Part shown: positions 1 to 7,300 of the stretch, piece by piece
How the letters are laid out: every line of letters begins with the position of its first letter
Numbering within the stretch: position 1 is the first letter of the stretch
Assembly: GCA_943330835.2 (NCBI GenBank)
Contig: CALQJH020000091.1
Coordinates: forward strand, 1-7,706
Direction of reading: 5' to 3'
Origin: Candidatus Kuenenia stuttgartensis
Lineage (GTDB): Bacteria > Bacteroidota > Bacteroidia > Chitinophagales > Chitinophagaceae
DNA: 7,706 nucleotides
The notes under the pieces: model-generated
Databases searched by the model: none
What the model was told of the DNA's origin: nothing
Seen by the model: the letters and a program-made list of their open reading frames with translations, nothing else
Position numbers and translations under genes: made by a program

Positions 1-543
1 GAGAAAGTTTTATTACTTCATTTAGTCTATCCTAATACTTCTACTACACTTCCATTTCTGCCTGATTTAAAAAAATCTCCGCGATTGCAAATTCTTGATA
101 CCGGAATGTTGAACCATTTTGTTGGTATTCAGAAAGAAATTTTGGGCTCAGCTGATTTAAGCAAGATTTATCAGGGTACAATGATTGAACACTTAACCGG
201 TCAAGAACTTTTAGCCAATCAATACAACGCCCTGAGTGAATTATTTTTTTGGGTTAAAGAAAAAAAAGAATCAACCGCAGAAGTAGATTTCTTAATTTCA
301 TTTGAAGGGAAAATAATTCCTATAGAAACCAAGTCCGGAAAAACAGGAACACTAAAATCATTGCATTTATTTATGGAAGCAGCGCCACACAATATGGCAA
401 TAAGATTTTATGCAGGCGATGTAAACATTACTGAAGTAAAAACACCTCAAAATAAAACTTTCTTTTTGTTAAGTCTGCCTTATTATTTAGTGTCGCAAAT
501 TAATGAATATTTGATTTGGTTTCAAGAAGAAATTCCCAAATAA
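1..543 (+). CDS. DUF4143-domain ATPase (AAA_14 family), C-terminal part, 5' end outside the window
   Basis: The frame is open from base 1, giving 180 in-window residues and a TAA stop. The first possible internal start is a TTG at 85 in mid-domain, so the gene begins upstream. The visible part resembles the C-terminal DUF4143 domain of AAA_14/DUF4143 ATPases, a PD-(D/E)XK nuclease-like fold. It shows an LQILDTGM strand, a conserved Glu in GTMIEHLTGQEL (about residue 63), then AEVDFL (Asp about 96) and IPIETKSG (Glu about 109, Lys about 111), which is the D...ExK signature. Such proteins usually have an N-terminal P-loop AAA domain, which would lie off the left edge. Their role is poorly known: they are widespread, often multi-copy and often in accessory DNA, with toxin-antitoxin, defence or nucleic-acid roles proposed but mostly unproven. 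No partner gene is visible. The family assignment is good; the function is open. Confidence 0.85.
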   Translation, partial: EKVLLLHLVYPNTSTTLPFLPDLKKSPRLQILDTGMLNHFVGIQKEILGSADLSKIYQGTMIEHLTGQELLANQYNALSELFFWVKEKKESTAEVDFLISFEGKIIPIETKSGKTGTLKSLHLFMEAAPHNMAIRFYAGDVNITEVKTPQNKTFFLLSLPYYLVSQINEYLIWFQEEIPK

Positions 544-605
544 GAAGTTGAAATAAATAATATATCCCTCAATTTTTAGCGAAATACAGTTTGATGTTTT
601 TGAAT

Positions 606-638
606 AAAAAAAGCAGCTACAAAATTGTAACTGCTTTT
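606..638 (-). terminator. Rho-independent terminator behind tRNA-Arg
   Basis: Read on the minus strand, an 8-bp stem (GCAGTTAC with GTAGCTGC, one G-T wobble) closes a 6-nt loop (AATTTT) and is followed by seven T residues. It is preceded by four A residues, so the stem can extend by A-T pairs. It starts 8 nt past the tRNA 3' end, the expected place for the tRNA terminator. On the plus strand the trailing T run is only four bases, so it would be a weak stop for the ATPase gene ending at 543. Confidence 0.8.
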
Positions 639-645
639 GAAGTTG

Positions 646-719
646 TGACCGCGTTAGGATTCAAACCTAAAACCTTCTGATCCGTAGTCAGATGCTCTAT
701 TCAGTTGAGCTACGCAGCC
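646..719 (-). tRNA. tRNA-Arg, anticodon ACG
   Basis: A full cloverleaf of 74 nt without an encoded CCA. The acceptor GGCTGCG/CGCGGTC has 7 bp, two of them G-T. The D arm is GCTC/GAGC with a 9-nt loop, AACTGAATA. The anticodon arm is TCTGA/TCAGA with loop CTACGGA, giving ACG, so A34 would be edited to inosine by TadA to read CGU, CGC and CGA. The variable loop is AGGTT, the T arm is TTAGG/CCTAA with loop TTTGAAT, and the discriminator is A73. A20, an arginine identity base in E. coli, is present, and A15-U48 can form the Levitt pair. Oddly, position 19 is A instead of G and position 56 is T instead of C, so the elbow tertiary pair becomes A19-U56. The gene has its own promoter and terminator. 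Confidence 0.95.
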
Positions 720-736
720 ATTAAATATTTGGAGGG

Positions 737-768
737 CAAATATAGGGCTTTCTCCTTTTTTACCCAAA
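737..768 (-). promoter_or_regulatory. Bacteroidota-type promoter for tRNA-Arg
   Basis: On the minus strand TTTG (765-768) is followed after exactly 20 nt by TATATTTG (737-744). This matches the primary sigma factor consensus of Bacteroides and Flavobacterium (TTTG near -33, TAnnTTTG near -7). The -7 box ends 17 nt before tRNA base 1, giving an expected leader of about 10-13 nt. The -33 box directly abuts the stop codon (769-771) of the upstream ligase gene. Confidence 0.75.
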
Positions 769-1881
769 CTAAATCCCTTCTAAAAAACTATTATGGACAT
801 AATCTACCACTTTTTCTAAACTATTGGTTTCGTCAAAACATTTCAATTGACGATCAGCACCAGTTCCTTGCTGTATCAAATGTTCTACATTCCTGATAAG
901 ATGCTGGCTTCCTAAATGCGGCATTACATCCCCCACAAAATCAAGCAGCTCCAGTAAAAGCTCCTTGGTATTGACTTCCTCCTCTTTTCCAAAATCAATC
1001 ATTTTGCCATCTAATCCATAACGACTTGCCCTGAATTTATTTTCATTAATCAATGCACGGCTGTACATGATAAAATTCAAATTTTGCAGACGAAGCGTAT
1101 AAAGCTTTGCACAGATTGCCTGAAAAATACCGGTTATGGCAATCGTTTCTTCCACTAATAAAGGAATGTCACAAATCCTGAATTCTACAGTATTGAAAAC
1201 GGGATGCACTCTTAAATCCCACCAGATCTTCTTAGCGTTATCTATACAATTTGTTTTGATTAACATCTTTACATAATTATCATAATCCTCAATACTGGTA
1301 AAGATATCGGGAATGCCTGTACGCGGGAACTTCTCGAAAACTTTTGTACGATATGATTTATACCCTGTTAATCGTCCTTCCCAAAAAGGAGAATTCGTAC
1401 TAAGGGCAAATACATGAGGAAGGAAATATCTCGCAGAATTTGCAATATGAATAGCCATTTCACGAGAGGGCATCCCTACATGAACATGCAAACCGAAAAT
1501 CAAATTACTTCTGGCTGCATCCTGGAATTCATTCACGATTTCATTGTAACGGACATGCTCGGTAATCAACTGCTTTTGCCAATGACTAAAGGGATGTGTT
1601 CCACTTGAGCCCAACCAAAAACCCATATCTTCGGCAATACCACTTAGCGTTTTTCGCAGATTGGATATATCCAAATACGCCTCTTCTACATCCTTGCAAA
1701 TGTCAGTTCCAACTTCTACTACGGCCTGGTGCATTTCCGCTTTCACCTTATCGTTAAATATCTTTTGACCTTCCTGAACTATTTTTTGTTCATGGCTTTT
1801 CAATTCACGAGTATGGGGATCAATAACCATGTACTCCTCCTCTACTCCAATGGTGAAATGTTTGTACGAAATATTAGACAT
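769..1881 (-). CDS. ybdK: YbdK-type carboxylate-amine ligase (glutamate-cysteine ligase-like, GCS2 family)
   Basis: This 370-residue protein has the usual family length and all the family blocks: GVEEEY at 12-17, MHQAVVEVGT at 50-59, HVHVG at 132-136, WWDLRVHP at 220-227, TVEFRICD at 231-238, ENKFRASRYGLDG at 280-292 and GTGADRQL at 339-346. The Glu cluster and the His/Arg motifs match the ATP- and metal-binding residues of the glutamine synthetase-like fold. E. coli YbdK has weak gamma-glutamylcysteine ligase activity, and the natural substrate in most bacteria is unknown; the protein should be a cytosolic ATP-dependent ligase joining a carboxylate to an amine. The ATG at 1881 is chosen because the typical GVEEEY block starts 11 residues in and a strong promoter lies just upstream. 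There is no Shine-Dalgarno sequence; the leader ends in seven T residues. No glutathione synthetase or ATP-grasp partner is adjacent, so its pathway cannot be read from the context. Confidence 0.93.
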   Translation of the reverse strand: MSNISYKHFTIGVEEEYMVIDPHTRELKSHEQKIVQEGQKIFNDKVKAEMHQAVVEVGTDICKDVEEAYLDISNLRKTLSGIAEDMGFWLGSSGTHPFSHWQKQLITEHVRYNEIVNEFQDAARSNLIFGLHVHVGMPSREMAIHIANSARYFLPHVFALSTNSPFWEGRLTGYKSYRTKVFEKFPRTGIPDIFTSIEDYDNYVKMLIKTNCIDNAKKIWWDLRVHPVFNTVEFRICDIPLLVEETIAITGIFQAICAKLYTLRLQNLNFIMYSRALINENKFRASRYGLDGKMIDFGKEEEVNTKELLLELLDFVGDVMPHLGSQHLIRNVEHLIQQGTGADRQLKCFDETNSLEKVVDYVHNSFLEGI

Positions 1882-1888
1882 AAAAAAA

Positions 1889-1908
1889 ATGACTTAATGA
1901 TAAGTCAT
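1889..1908. promoter_or_regulatory. Perfect palindrome at the expected transcription start of the ligase gene
   Basis: Eight-base arms ATGACTTA and TAAGTCAT surround a 4-nt centre. The element begins directly after the -7 box and ends 7 nt before the ATG. Transcription should start about 5-7 nt past the -7 box, inside the first arm, so the full hairpin would not be in the mRNA. A DNA operator is therefore more likely than a terminator or RNA switch, although hairpin plus T7 looks terminator-like. No regulator is identified. Confidence 0.4.
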
Positions 1909-1940
1909 CAAATATATTTTTTAGAACCCATTAAAACAAA
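1909..1940 (-). promoter_or_regulatory. Bacteroidota-type promoter for the YbdK-like ligase gene
   Basis: On the minus strand TTTG (1937-1940) and TATATTTG (1909-1916) are separated by exactly 20 nt, a full match to the Bacteroidota consensus and the same spacing as the tRNA promoter. The predicted start near 1902-1904 leaves a leader of about 20 nt. This argues that the ligase is transcribed separately from the serine hydrolase gene, which ends 116 nt upstream. Confidence 0.75.
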
Positions 1941-1949
1941 ATTGTTTTA
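1932..1949. repeat. AT-rich inverted repeat over the -33 box of the ligase promoter
   Basis: Seven-base arms TAAAACA and TGTTTTA are separated by 4 nt. The element lies downstream of the serine hydrolase gene and covers the -33 TTTG of the ligase promoter. It could be a weak terminator of the hydrolase transcript, an operator, or a chance AT-rich palindrome. Nothing in the sequence decides between these. Confidence 0.3.
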
Positions 1950-1997
1950 GGGAAATGCAGTTATCGAGTAAATAAACCAAAGAAATAAAATCACAAG

Positions 1998-3008
1998 CTA
2001 GCTTCTGTTACTCATGATGTCATAAACTTTCTTTGAAATTTCCCCTACTACTTTTGGCAGTTTTTTCATTTCCTTGCCTTTGGTCATTACGATTAGGATA
2101 TAGGGTCTTTTACCACAATAAACAATGGCAGCTTCTGTGAAATTAGGGTTATCTGTTGTGCCAGACTCGCCAAATTTATGCACTAAATCACAATTAGCAG
2201 GAAGTCCCGAAACAATTCCCTCTGAAAACTTCGACTGGCTTAACAATTCCAAACAGGCTTCAGAATATCTGAAAGGAAGATAAGAAGAGTTGAACAATTC
2301 TTTCATAAAAATGGAATAATCCATTACCCCCATAGGATAAGAATTAGATTGAAAATCGGGCTCTTTCAATCCGACATCAGAAAATACTTTCTTGAAAATA
2401 TTGCCATCAATGAGTTTATTTAGTATTAGAGTCGCTTCATTATCGGAATACACAATCATATATTTCAACAACTCTCTTATACTGTATGTCTGACCGAAAA
2501 CAATATGATTAGATTCGAAATTGATAATTTTATCTGTCGTTATTCTTTGATTATACGTAATTTTTTTATCCAAAAAACCAGGATTTAATTCTTCCATTTT
2601 AAAATACGCTATCAATTCAGGAACTTTCAATAAAGAACCAACACTATATTTTTCCCCTTCATTAATAACCAGCCATTCCGCTTGTTTAAATTCCCTTATG
2701 TATACAGATGCCGTAGTTAAATTGCCCAATGCTTTATTTGATTCAATCACTTGTTCAATCTCATTTTTATATCCTATAAAATCAGTGGCTTCACAATTTG
2801 GCTCCGCATAAAGCAATGGATGAATAAATCTATACCCTTTTAATCGAGCTATATTCAAGCTGCAATATTTATTAGAATCTGTAATAATCGAATCTGCAAG
2901 TGGTTCCTGAGATTTAGGCTTATTTAATGCTACAAATCCTAAGCAAACGATAATAGAAAGTGCAGAAGCAATTAAAATGAAATAAGCAGGAATTTTCTTT
3001 TTAAGCAT
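1998..3008 (-). CDS. Membrane-anchored class A beta-lactamase-like serine hydrolase
   Basis: This 336-residue protein starts MLKKK, has a hydrophobic segment at about 8-28 and then a long periplasmic part, so it is likely anchored in the inner membrane by an uncleaved signal. Cys22 is not in a good lipobox. The catalytic domain carries the penicillin-recognising triad in order: SLLK at 125-128 (nucleophile Ser125, Lys128), SDN at 188-190 and KFG at 278-280, the equivalent of KTG, followed by ESG. The order and spacing fit the beta-lactamase2 (PF13354) family. I see no clear ExxLN omega-loop motif after SDN, where class A lactamases hold the deacylating Glu166, and the interval to the next helix looks short. 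That favours a D,D-peptidase-like or other acyl-serine hydrolase over an efficient lactamase. The substrate is unknown. No exact promoter consensus is visible upstream. Confidence 0.85.
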   Translation of the reverse strand: MLKKKIPAYFILIASALSIIVCLGFVALNKPKSQEPLADSIITDSNKYCSLNIARLKGYRFIHPLLYAEPNCEATDFIGYKNEIEQVIESNKALGNLTTASVYIREFKQAEWLVINEGEKYSVGSLLKVPELIAYFKMEELNPGFLDKKITYNQRITTDKIINFESNHIVFGQTYSIRELLKYMIVYSDNEATLILNKLIDGNIFKKVFSDVGLKEPDFQSNSYPMGVMDYSIFMKELFNSSYLPFRYSEACLELLSQSKFSEGIVSGLPANCDLVHKFGESGTTDNPNFTEAAIVYCGKRPYILIVMTKGKEMKKLPKVVGEISKKVYDIMSNRS

Positions 3009-3188
3009 AACGGAGATAATAAAAAATGTGACACAAGTTACTTAAAAGAAAAAGTCCAATGGCAATTATTATTAGGCAGTAAAGAATACCTAATTTTTAT
3101 AATGTTTAAAAAAACTTGTACCCATTAAATTTTCACTACTTTTCCTCATGAATTTTAAATGGTAGATTCTCTTTTTAAATTTTAATAA
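3009..3188. other. Divergent intergenic region between the serine hydrolase and nuclease genes
   Basis: This 180-bp AT-rich stretch must hold the promoters of both divergent genes. No exact TTTG-N19/20-TAnnTTTG match exists on either strand. The nearest plus-strand -7 candidates are 7-of-8 matches (TAATTTTT near 3091, TAAATTTT near 3126 and near 3176), none with a good -33 partner. The nuclease ATG is preceded by TTTTAATAA, and neither gene has a Shine-Dalgarno sequence. I see no RNA gene or strong hairpin here. Confidence 0.5.
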
Positions 3189-4028
3189 ATGAAAATAAAA
3201 CAATTCATTATAGGCTGTGCATTAACACTTTTTATACAAGGCCATACAGTTCCTCATGATACAGCATCTCGTGACAATAACTTAGAAATGGGCAACCCGT
3301 CAAATGCCACTGCAACTATTTCGGAACAGGATAATTTTTTAATTACAAAAACACAGTTTACCCTTTCTTACAATAGTTCAAAAGGAGAACCTAACTGGGT
3401 AAGCTGGCACTTAAGTAATGCCTGGAAAGGAGATGCTAAAAGATGTAATTGTTTTGCAACAGACAATACTCTCCCATCCTCTTTTAACAAAATAACTAAA
3501 AACGATTACGCACATTCGGGATTCGACAGAGGTCATTTATGCCCTTCGGAAGACAGAGATGCAAATAAAGAGGACAATAAAGCTACTTTTCTAATGAGCA
3601 ATATGATTCCTCAATCTCCACATCTCAATCGTATTACCTGGGTTGCATTAGAAGCCTATTGCAGGAAACTGATTGATGCCGGAGACGAATTGTACATTAT
3701 TGCAGGAGGATATGGCTCCGGAGGGATTGGCGAAAGCGGCGAGGTATCAAAAAAAATCGTAGAGAACATAAATGTGCCGGCTCATTGCTGGAAAATTGTA
3801 GTTGTTCTTCCTGAAGGATCGAATGATTTACAAAGAATAAATAATGCCACTAGGATAATAGCTGTTGATATGCCCAATAATCAAGTTGTTAACGAATTCA
3901 AATGGGAACACTATCGTGTAACTGTAGACGAAATTGAAAATATTACCGGATACAACTTCTTAAATAAGATTCCGAAATCAATTCAAGAATATATTGAATC
4001 AAAAAAAGACCAGCTACAGATAAATTAA
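3189..4028 (+). CDS. Exported DNA/RNA non-specific endonuclease (NUC1, His-Me finger)
   Basis: This 279-residue protein begins with a short basic stretch and a hydrophobic core (about residues 5-17), a likely Sec signal peptide. An IIGC at 7-10 resembles a lipobox but sits too near the N-terminus to be convincing. The catalytic core shows DRGH at 113-116 (His116 the general base), NMIPQ at 138-142, LNRITW with Asn147 as the expected Mg2+ ligand, and Glu155. The His-to-Asn and His-to-Glu spacings of 31 and 39 are close to the 30 and 38 of Serratia nuclease (H89, N119, E127). Members cut single- and double-stranded DNA and RNA. With no sorting domain, it would act in the periplasm or outside the cell, for nucleotide or phosphate scavenging or removal of extracellular DNA. 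No immunity gene is adjacent, which argues against an intracellular toxin. It converges with the metalloprotease gene. Confidence 0.92.
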   Translation: MKIKQFIIGCALTLFIQGHTVPHDTASRDNNLEMGNPSNATATISEQDNFLITKTQFTLSYNSSKGEPNWVSWHLSNAWKGDAKRCNCFATDNTLPSSFNKITKNDYAHSGFDRGHLCPSEDRDANKEDNKATFLMSNMIPQSPHLNRITWVALEAYCRKLIDAGDELYIIAGGYGSGGIGESGEVSKKIVENINVPAHCWKIVVVLPEGSNDLQRINNATRIIAVDMPNNQVVNEFKWEHYRVTVDEIENITGYNFLNKIPKSIQEYIESKKDQLQIN

Positions 4029-4033
4029 TAAGA

Positions 4034-4069
4034 TAAAAATAACGTTCGTTTTATTTAAAGTTTATTTTT
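4034..4069. terminator. Possible weak bidirectional terminator between the convergent genes
   Basis: The 45-bp gap between the two stop codons holds an AT-rich imperfect hairpin (AAATAAC with GTTTTATTT, loop GTTC, two-base bulge) followed by T-rich sequence on the plus strand and preceded by A-rich sequence that gives T residues on the minus strand. The position suits a shared terminator, but the stem is weak and bulged. Confidence 0.3.
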
Positions 4070-4073
4070 CTCA

Positions 4074-4316
4074 CTAGAACTTCATCATCTCCAATACACT
4101 GTTGTTATTACCTTGATTGATATCTAAAAAATATGTACCGGACTTCAACATTGATCCTATTGTATAAATCTTGTTCGGCTTTATTTCATCCTTAGTTATA
4201 ACTCTTCCCATGACATCGATTATTTTATACTTAAGAGTAGAAGAAGCTAATGTCGATACTTTCATTTTAAATACACTGTTTGTTGGATTAGGAAAAATAT
4301 TTACAACCATTGGTTT
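4074..4316 (-). other. Region encoding the T9SS type A C-terminal sorting domain
   Basis: The last 80 residues carry the type A pattern: VVNIFPNPTNSVFKMKV (the FPNP turn), KYKIIDVMGRVI, and KSGTYFLDI, with a basic residue near the end (EMMKF). In Bacteroidota this domain directs a Sec-exported protein through the outer-membrane T9SS, where it is normally cleaved by the PorU sortase. The rest of the T9SS machinery is not in the window. Confidence 0.93.
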
Positions 4317-7300
4317 TTTTTCGTTTTCAAGAATATTTAATTTCGAAAATAATGCTGGAGCATATCCTCCAGATGTTAATTTCAATACTTTCTTTATACC
4401 CAAACAACCATTATAAGCCTGAACAATAATGCTATCATTCCCCCCGACACTATTGAATCTTACTTTAATTTTCAACCCATTACTTCCGCTATCAATAATC
4501 GCTCCTGAAGGAATGGTCCATATATAAGATGATGCTCCTGACACTGCCGTTATACAATACGTCATACTATTAAATGCACCAATCAGTGGACAAACATTAT
4601 TCAACCCCGTTAGTAAAGTTGATTCAGGCAAAATAACTGTTGAAACAGTAGCTGTAACAGGTGTTCTTGTAGACGAAACACAACCCGTGTATTTATTTCT
4701 TGCTGCTACATAATAAGATGTTGTTTTGTGAATTACAGGAGTTGCAAATGATGATGACCCAATACGTACTACTTTATTATTATTAGCAGCAGTATACCAA
4801 TCAATAGTTTGACCCGTATCAGGAATTGCTGAAATGTTGACTACGCCGATGCCACATCTGGAAGCATTAATTGCAATCGGAGCAATAGGAATCTTATTTA
4901 TAGTTGCAATTGCCACTGATCTTGTTAAAGAAACACATCCTGTAGCTATTATTTTGGATGCTACATAATAATTTCTAGTTGAACTTATATTAGGTGTGTT
5001 ATAAAAAGAGCAGTTACTCAATGCTACTCCAGATGAAGCCGATGAATACCATGACACCGATCCAGCAGGAGCTATAGGCATTGTGGCAGAAAGCAATAAT
5101 GTACCTGCCCCACATCTGGAAGCATTGCTGACTGAAGGAGCTAAAGGCCGATAATTAATCATTACTATTACTACCTTTCTTTCTGCTGAGAGGCAACCAG
5201 TTGTTAAGTCTTTTTGAACAGTCCAGAATGTAGTAGTGCTATTTAATATGGGTGTTATATAGGTATTGATACCCGAAAGTGTTCCACTTTGCAATACTGT
5301 TGATGTTGTTGAGTCGGAATACCAATTTATGGTTAGTCCATTTGTAGCCGTGGCAAATAGTTTGGCTGAATCTGATCCGCATTTTGAAGCACCTATAACT
5401 GTTGATACTGTCGCTGGTAAAGTATTGACAATTGCTGATACTGAAGTCCTTGAAGCGGATGAACAAAATGCATTTTTGGACTCGGCAAAATAGTTAGTCG
5501 TAACCGTTATATTAGGTGTTGTATACAAATTTAAGTCTGAAAGCAACAATAAACCGCCTGATGGTTCCGTATACCAATTTACAAATTCGTCTAATCCCGG
5601 CATTGATAAAATTGTGAGTGAACCAGTTCCGCATCTTGATGAGCCAATCCCGATTGGAGGCGAAGGAATTGGAATGATTGTTGCCAACACTGGACTTCGA
5701 TTTAAAGAAACACAACCCTCGCTTGATTTTGATGATACGTAATAGAGTGTATTGGCATTTATCAACGGCGTAGTAAATGAAAATGTATTTGCAAGAATCA
5801 CATCTCCTGTTGAATCGGAATACCAAAATAAGGAATCTTCCCCTTGAACTGAAGCATTCAATTCTACAGTACCAAAACCACATCTATAATTCCCATTTAC
5901 TAAAGGTGCTGTAGGATTTGGAATAACCATAATGGTTGAAGGTATTCTTTCGGAAGAGATACAACCCGTTATCAAATTTCTTTGAACGGCCCAGTATGTT
6001 GTTGTGAAAGATAAAGCTGTAGTAATATAATTATTCACACCAGAGGAAAGCCCTGATTGTAACACTTCATTAGTAACAGTATCTTCAAACCAATCGATGG
6101 TCATTTCGTATGCTGCAGTTGCAGTAATTGTAGCAGTCTTTTTTTCGCAAATAGAAACAGGAGTAGTAATAGGCGCCGAAGGCAAATCATTTACAACAAG
6201 CATTGAAATAGCAGACATCAAATTATTAGTACAAGCCCCATTAATAACACAACGATATTGATTCCCATTCATACTGCTTGTAACATTATTTATTAAAAGC
6301 GTTGAGTCTATGGCATTAGTAATATTTGAAAAGTGCTGCCCATTATCTGTGCTGGATTGCCATTGATAAATCAAAGCTGTGTCAGTAGTAATTACATTAA
6401 GCCTCGATGAATATCCAACGCACAATCTCAAGTTATCAGATTGATTTATGATTGAAGCAGGTTTACATCCTGAAGATTTCAAAATTGTTGTAACAGTATC
6501 AGCAGTAACTATATTAAGGTTACTATTATTAAAAAGAGTTGAAATTATTTTCACTTCAGCCACATCTTTAATTTGAATATCATCAATATACCAGCCTGTT
6601 GCTGCAAAACTTGCATCTGAACCAAAACGAAAACGAAATTTTACAGTCTGTCCTTCGTAATCCGATAAGTCAATTACTGTTTTTATAAACCCCTTACTAT
6701 TACCTGTAAACGCTTTTCTTCCCGACAATGGATTGAGACTGGAAGACAAAGTTGCATTATACCCACCTGAAAGAAATGACGAACCTAAATCAGACCATGT
6801 TAGTCCATTATCCATACTAATTTCCACTACACCCCCGTCCCAAGCTGGCTCTGCATTTACATAACTTTGAAATGTAAGACATGGTGGATTCGAGGGTAAA
6901 TATATTGGATCAGTAGTCTCTATGATCTGATCAGATATAGAAGCAAGATTTGGTGTAAATAAAGAATAAGGAGCAGTTTTACTTTTTGTTGTAGAAGTCA
7001 TCCAGCTAATTGAGGTTGAAGATGATGTAGTCCAAAAAGACGACAGGGCATTATTTACAACAGATTCATCAATCAACCGAACTGGCGGATAGTATGCTCC
7101 GTTATTGACCTTTACCGTAAAGGAGTAATTTTGAGAAATCCCTACATCCTGATTAACAAGAAAACTTACGACCCTGTTTACAGCATCATATACCCCTCCG
7201 CTAATGAAAGTTACATTTGCTGGCAAAGTATCACGAATAATATAACCATACAAGCCATAGCAGGAGCCTGTTTTGACAGTATTTGTAAAAGTAATATTGC

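Noticed and set aside
85..87. TTG as the start of the first gene
   Set aside because: It lies inside the conserved LQILDTGM strand, and the same frame is open with family-like sequence back to base 1, so the gene starts outside the window.
705..896. Short plus-strand reading frame over the tRNA and the ligase 3' end
   Set aside because: It overlaps the tRNA, its promoter and the coding frame of the ligase on the other strand, and has no recognisable protein features.
1882..1908. Hairpin plus seven T residues before the ligase ATG as an attenuator or intrinsic terminator
   Set aside because: The expected start site lies within the first arm of the hairpin, so the complete stem would not be transcribed, and it would stop its own gene with no leader peptide or ligand-binding fold in view.
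3009..3188. Possible promoters TAATTTTT, TAAATTTT and TATAAT in the divergent region
   Set aside because: None has a proper TTTG partner at about 20 nt, and such matches arise by chance in AT-rich DNA.
3189..4028. Nuclease as a secreted polymorphic toxin
   Set aside because: The NUC1 domain fills nearly the whole protein after the signal peptide, and no toxin trafficking domain or neighbouring immunity gene is visible.
5266..5883. Open frames on both strands within the Ig repeat region
   Set aside because: They are shadows of the repeat-rich metalloprotease frame; their translations show no domain and depend on the repeats' codon pattern.
4641..6188. Regular repeats as a possible CRISPR array
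   Set aside because: The repeats are about 250-270 bp, diverged, in frame and encode Ig domains; there are no short identical repeats with spacers and no cas genes.
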